64,000 nt of DNA, from assembly GCF_900107765.1 (NCBI RefSeq), contig NZ_FNQY01000019.1, positions 1 to 64,000 on the forward strand, in the 5' to 3' direction. Below, piece by piece: positions 61,734 to 64,000 of the stretch. The position numbers were made by a program, and so were the translations under genes. Position 1 is the first letter of the stretch. The number at the start of each line of letters is the position of its first letter. A model generated the notes under the pieces. It saw nothing but the letters and a program-made list of their open reading frames with translations, did not search any database and was not told where the DNA came from. The DNA comes from Arachidicoccus rhizosphaerae. Its GTDB lineage: Bacteria > Bacteroidota > Bacteroidia > Chitinophagales > Chitinophagaceae.

Positions 61734-61805
61734 AATGCTTAATTTTTCAGCTATTTATCTGATAGATTTATAAAGGCTTAAAGTTAATCAACTCATTGGA
61801 TAATC

Positions 61806-62651
61806 CTATCGCTCGTCGTAATTTTTAGGAATACTGAAAGGAAAACTTAAAGGTTGATTAAAAATAACCTCCTTAAACTGCAGTTTAATATCCGTAGATT
61901 TTTTATCCTGTAGTTTTATTTTACGGTCCATGGCTATTTCAATTGAATCAACCTTCTGGTAATTTGAATATCCTAGGGCACAGCTGCGTTTAATCCCGTC
62001 CTGGTCCTGCTCAATCTTATTGCTTTTCAAAACCAGTTTATGTGGACTGGCTACTACGGAAAGGAAACTTTTGAATACCTCACCTTCCAGCGCTGCATAC
62101 CACCGGTTATGATTATGACGATAGGATTGCAGATTGCCTTTGGTAAATAGGGGGTTGCCTAAAATAATATTTTGCATATCCTGAAAAGTGATCGGCATTT
62201 TGGCAATTTCTTCCAGATAACCAATGGGACGCCTGGTTATAGTATGCTTTAATTTATCCATTAAAATAAGCGAGTCCGGACGAATTAGCATCCGGTAACC
62301 TTCAATGGCAAAAGGACCGGTTAAGGAAATCCAGATGACACTGTCCTTTTTCAGCCGGATGCTGGCAGTTGCGCTGGCGCTGTTATCTTCTGTGGAATAA
62401 TCCAGTTTCACCTTGGCTTTCAGCGTAGAAAACTGTCGGATCTTTTGGCTATCCAATACCATTAACACCCTTTGTAAACTATCCAGTTCCTCACTTTGCA
62501 TATCAGCAGTAACCTGGACTACTTTTGAAGAATCTGCGGATTTTAATTTATTGGGTATTTTCTGGGCCCTTTTGGTGCTCGAACATGAAAATAGCAGCAG
62601 CGTACATAGGCCTGCCGTTATTTGAAGGGTTATCTGACTAAAACGATTCAT
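61806..62651 (-). CDS. DUF4292 lipoprotein
   Basis: A 281-residue lipoprotein with a clear lipobox (LLLFSC, Cys at about 24). The rest is beta-rich and hydrophilic: FSTLKAKVKLDYS, ASIRLKKDSVIWISL, RMLIRPDSLILMDKL, the outer-membrane lipoprotein-carrier-like pattern typical of DUF4292 in Bacteroidota. Function is unknown but the gene nearly always accompanies an EnvC/M23 gene, as it does here (72 nt downstream on the same strand), pointing to an outer-membrane or cell-wall role. The family name rests on the N-terminal half and context. Confidence 0.8.
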   Translation of the reverse strand: MNRFSQITLQITAGLCTLLLFSCSSTKRAQKIPNKLKSADSSKVVQVTADMQSEELDSLQRVLMVLDSQKIRQFSTLKAKVKLDYSTEDNSASATASIRLKKDSVIWISLTGPFAIEGYRMLIRPDSLILMDKLKHTITRRPIGYLEEIAKMPITFQDMQNIILGNPLFTKGNLQSYRHNHNRWYAALEGEVFKSFLSVVASPHKLVLKSNKIEQDQDGIKRSCALGYSNYQKVDSIEIAMDRKIKLQDKKSTDIKLQFKEVIFNQPLSFPFSIPKNYDER

Positions 62652-62755
62652 GTAATAGAATAAGGGTTAAAAATAGAAATGCCGGACCCGAAAAATATGT
62701 ATGATATAAATCTGTTATATCAGAGCTACGATCTATCCGGTTGTTCTTTTTATCG

Positions 62756-63211
62756 CTAGTTTTTACCTGTATGTCCGAAACCGCCGGCCCCCCTAAGGGT
62801 TTCTGATAAAGCTTCCACAGGCTGCCACTGGATTTGTTCCACCTGCTGGATCACCATCTGGGCAATTCGGTCACCCGGCTGTATGGTCTGGGTCTCATTG
62901 GATAAATTCACTAAAATCACTTTAATTTCTCCTCTGTAATCAGCATCAATGGTGCCTGGAGTATTCAGACAGGTTAGCCCCTGTTTGGCAGCCAGCCCGC
63001 TTCTGGGGCGTATCTGTGCCTCATAACCCAATGGAATTTCCATAAAAAGACCCGTGGGAATCAATTGTCTTTCCAGTGTTCCCAGGCTTACCGGCGCTTC
63101 AATATTTGCCCTGAGATCCATACCGGATGCGCCTTCAGTAGCATAGGCCGGTAGCGGGAAAGCGGATTGATTGACGATATTAATACGGATCTGGTTCTTA
63201 TTATTTGCCAT
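62756..63211 (-). CDS. dut: dUTP diphosphatase
   Basis: A 151-residue homotrimeric enzyme that hydrolyses dUTP to dUMP and so keeps uracil out of DNA. The five dUTPase motifs are visible: [38 protein letters not shown], and the glycine-rich C-terminal [10 protein letters not shown] (the usual Ser is His here). Full length, no signal. It lies upstream of the DUF4292 lipoprotein and EnvC-like genes on the same strand, and may be in one transcript with them, the gap being 104 nt. Confidence 0.93.
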   Translation of the reverse strand: MANNKNQIRINIVNQSAFPLPAYATEGASGMDLRANIEAPVSLGTLERQLIPTGLFMEIPLGYEAQIRPRSGLAAKQGLTCLNTPGTIDADYRGEIKVILVNLSNETQTIQPGDRIAQMVIQQVEQIQWQPVEALSETLRGAGGFGHTGKN

Positions 63212-63365
63212 ATTTTAAATTAGGTACCTATTATATAATATATAACACAGTGTTTAGTGAAACGAACGGTTTAAACCTGCAGCGAAAATACTGGATTTAA
63301 AAAATGTAGCCCCTAATCTCCTGCACCTTTTTTCCACAAGGCCATGGGTAACCGTTGTTAAAAAA

Positions 63366-63845
63366 TTACAGCTTTTCCAGTAGTGCTACAGCATGGGCCG
63401 AGAGTCCTTCCTGCCTGCCTACAAACCCCATGGTTTCCATGGTGGTGGCTTTAATGGAAACATCCTCCGTCCCGATGCCCATAATGGCGGCAATCACCTC
63501 CCGCATGGCTGTCACATAAGGCTTAATCTTCGGACGCTCAAGCAGTAAGGTCGCATCAATATTAATGACCCGGTATCCTTTTTGCTGCACGAGCTGGTAA
63601 CTGCGCTCCAGTAATATCTTTGAATCAATATCCTTAAAATCAGCACTGGTATCCGGAAAATGAGTGCCAATATCTCCTAAAGCCAAGGCGCCCAAGAGCG
63701 CATCGCAGATTGCATGTAAAAGAACGTCTGCGTCACTATGGCCCAGTGCTCCTTTTTCATGAGGAATTTTCACGCCTCCGATCCATAAATCTCTTCCTGC
63801 CACCAGTTGATGAAAATCAATTCCTTGTCCAATTCTAAAACTCAT
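63366..63845 (-). CDS. ispF: 2-C-methyl-D-erythritol 2,4-cyclodiphosphate synthase
   Basis: A 159-residue trimeric zinc enzyme of the non-mevalonate isoprenoid pathway. Metal and substrate motifs are clear: GIDFHQL near the N-terminus (Asp and His ligands), [26 protein letters not shown], and [13 protein letters not shown] with GRQEG near the C-terminus. All expected residues are present. Upstream on the minus strand is a terminator of a gene outside the window, so ispF is expressed from its own promoter, which I cannot locate with confidence. Confidence 0.95.
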   Translation of the reverse strand: MSFRIGQGIDFHQLVAGRDLWIGGVKIPHEKGALGHSDADVLLHAICDALLGALALGDIGTHFPDTSADFKDIDSKILLERSYQLVQQKGYRVINIDATLLLERPKIKPYVTAMREVIAAIMGIGTEDVSIKATTMETMGFVGRQEGLSAHAVALLEKL

Positions 63846-63944
63846 AATATAATCTTTTATTAAAATACAATGCTTAAGTGGCCCTTGGCAAAATCAGATC
63901 ATTTAAAAGTATCTGTCTGTAGCCGTCCGGGTCAGGCGATGCAT

Positions 63945-63973
63945 AAAAAAAGCGAAGGTAACCTTCGCTTTTC
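63945..63973 (-). terminator. Terminator of a gene beyond the right edge
   Basis: AAAGCGAAGG / CCTTCGCTTT hairpin with seven T residues on the minus strand, upstream of ispF, so it probably ends a minus-strand gene to the right of the window. Confidence 0.7.
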
Positions 63974-64000
63974 AAATATCGTCAATTGGTTCCATAATAT

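Noticed and set aside
1-64000. tRNA, rRNA, CRISPR arrays, insertion sequences, prophage, nirS/nirK
   Set aside because: Looked for by eye and none seen in the window; a profile search would be needed to exclude diverged cases.

Overview
The window is about 64 kb of a chromosome from a member of the Bacteroidota, most likely a Chitinophagaceae-like organism. The signs are a split methionine synthase, Bacteroidota-type promoters (TAnnTTTG at -7), a TonB-dependent receptor with an N-terminal carboxypeptidase-regulatory-like domain, a DUF4292 lipoprotein beside an EnvC-like protein, a Sec/lipoprotein-type (clade II) nitrous oxide reductase cluster, and a CBM20-CBM20-GH77 amylomaltase. Base composition is moderately AT-rich and even. 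I see no rRNA, tRNA, CRISPR array, insertion sequence or prophage.

Layout. 0.4-8.5 kb: two-gene methionine synthase (metH), a secreted M28 peptidase, a YbdG-like MscS channel and a 1-Cys peroxiredoxin. 8.7-11.9 kb: a TonB-dependent receptor. 12.2-19.9 kb: a nitric-oxide module made of an Rrf2 (NsrR-like) regulator, a heme-copper oxidase-family catalytic subunit with mixed NOR/cbb3 features, a CcoO-like dihaem cytochrome c, small orphan proteins, a group III truncated haemoglobin, a membrane protein, the di-iron repair protein RIC/ScdA, a DUF488 protein and a second hemerythrin. 20-36 kb: housekeeping and accessory enzymes (amidohydrolase, radical SAM protein, AtpZ-like pair, SprT-like protein, M42 peptidase, UbiA-like protein, Gfo/Idh/MocA oxidoreductase, LuxE-like protein, FAD oxidoreductase, ACP phosphodiesterase, cystathionine gamma-synthase-like enzyme). 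36-39 kb: an amylomaltase reading frame interrupted by one in-frame TGA. 39-48 kb: a DEAD-box helicase, an M16 protease pair, trxB-folB and unknown membrane proteins. 49-59 kb: the nitrous-oxide module (lipoprotein cytochrome c, heme-copper-oxidase-like membrane protein, fused REC-Crp/Fnr regulator, nosZ, NosB-position membrane protein, nosL, nosD, nosF, nosY). 59-64 kb: deoxyhypusine synthase-like protein, EnvC-like protein, DUF4292 lipoprotein, dut and ispF.

How the genes work together. The first respiratory cluster appears to sense NO (Rrf2 protein with three Cys), reduce it (HCO-type reductase plus cytochrome c) and repair nitrosative damage (globin, RIC, hemerythrin). The second reduces N2O to N2. 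No nitrite reductase is present in the window. Around the nos genes I find five FNR/DNR-like palindromes (ATGAT-N4-ATCAT or one mismatch). One is centred near -42 of a predicted promoter for the nos-side cytochrome c, the position expected for a class II activator. The REC-Crp/Fnr fusion encoded between them is the obvious candidate regulator, though this is inference.

Most notable points are the hybrid NO-reductase/cbb3 active site with an unusual N-terminal membrane extension, the shared FNR-like box set of the nos region, the in-frame TGA at an expected Trp codon in the GH77 gene together with its histone-H1-like N-terminal tail, and a perfect 14-bp hairpin inside the signal-peptide codons of an orphan gene in the NO cluster.
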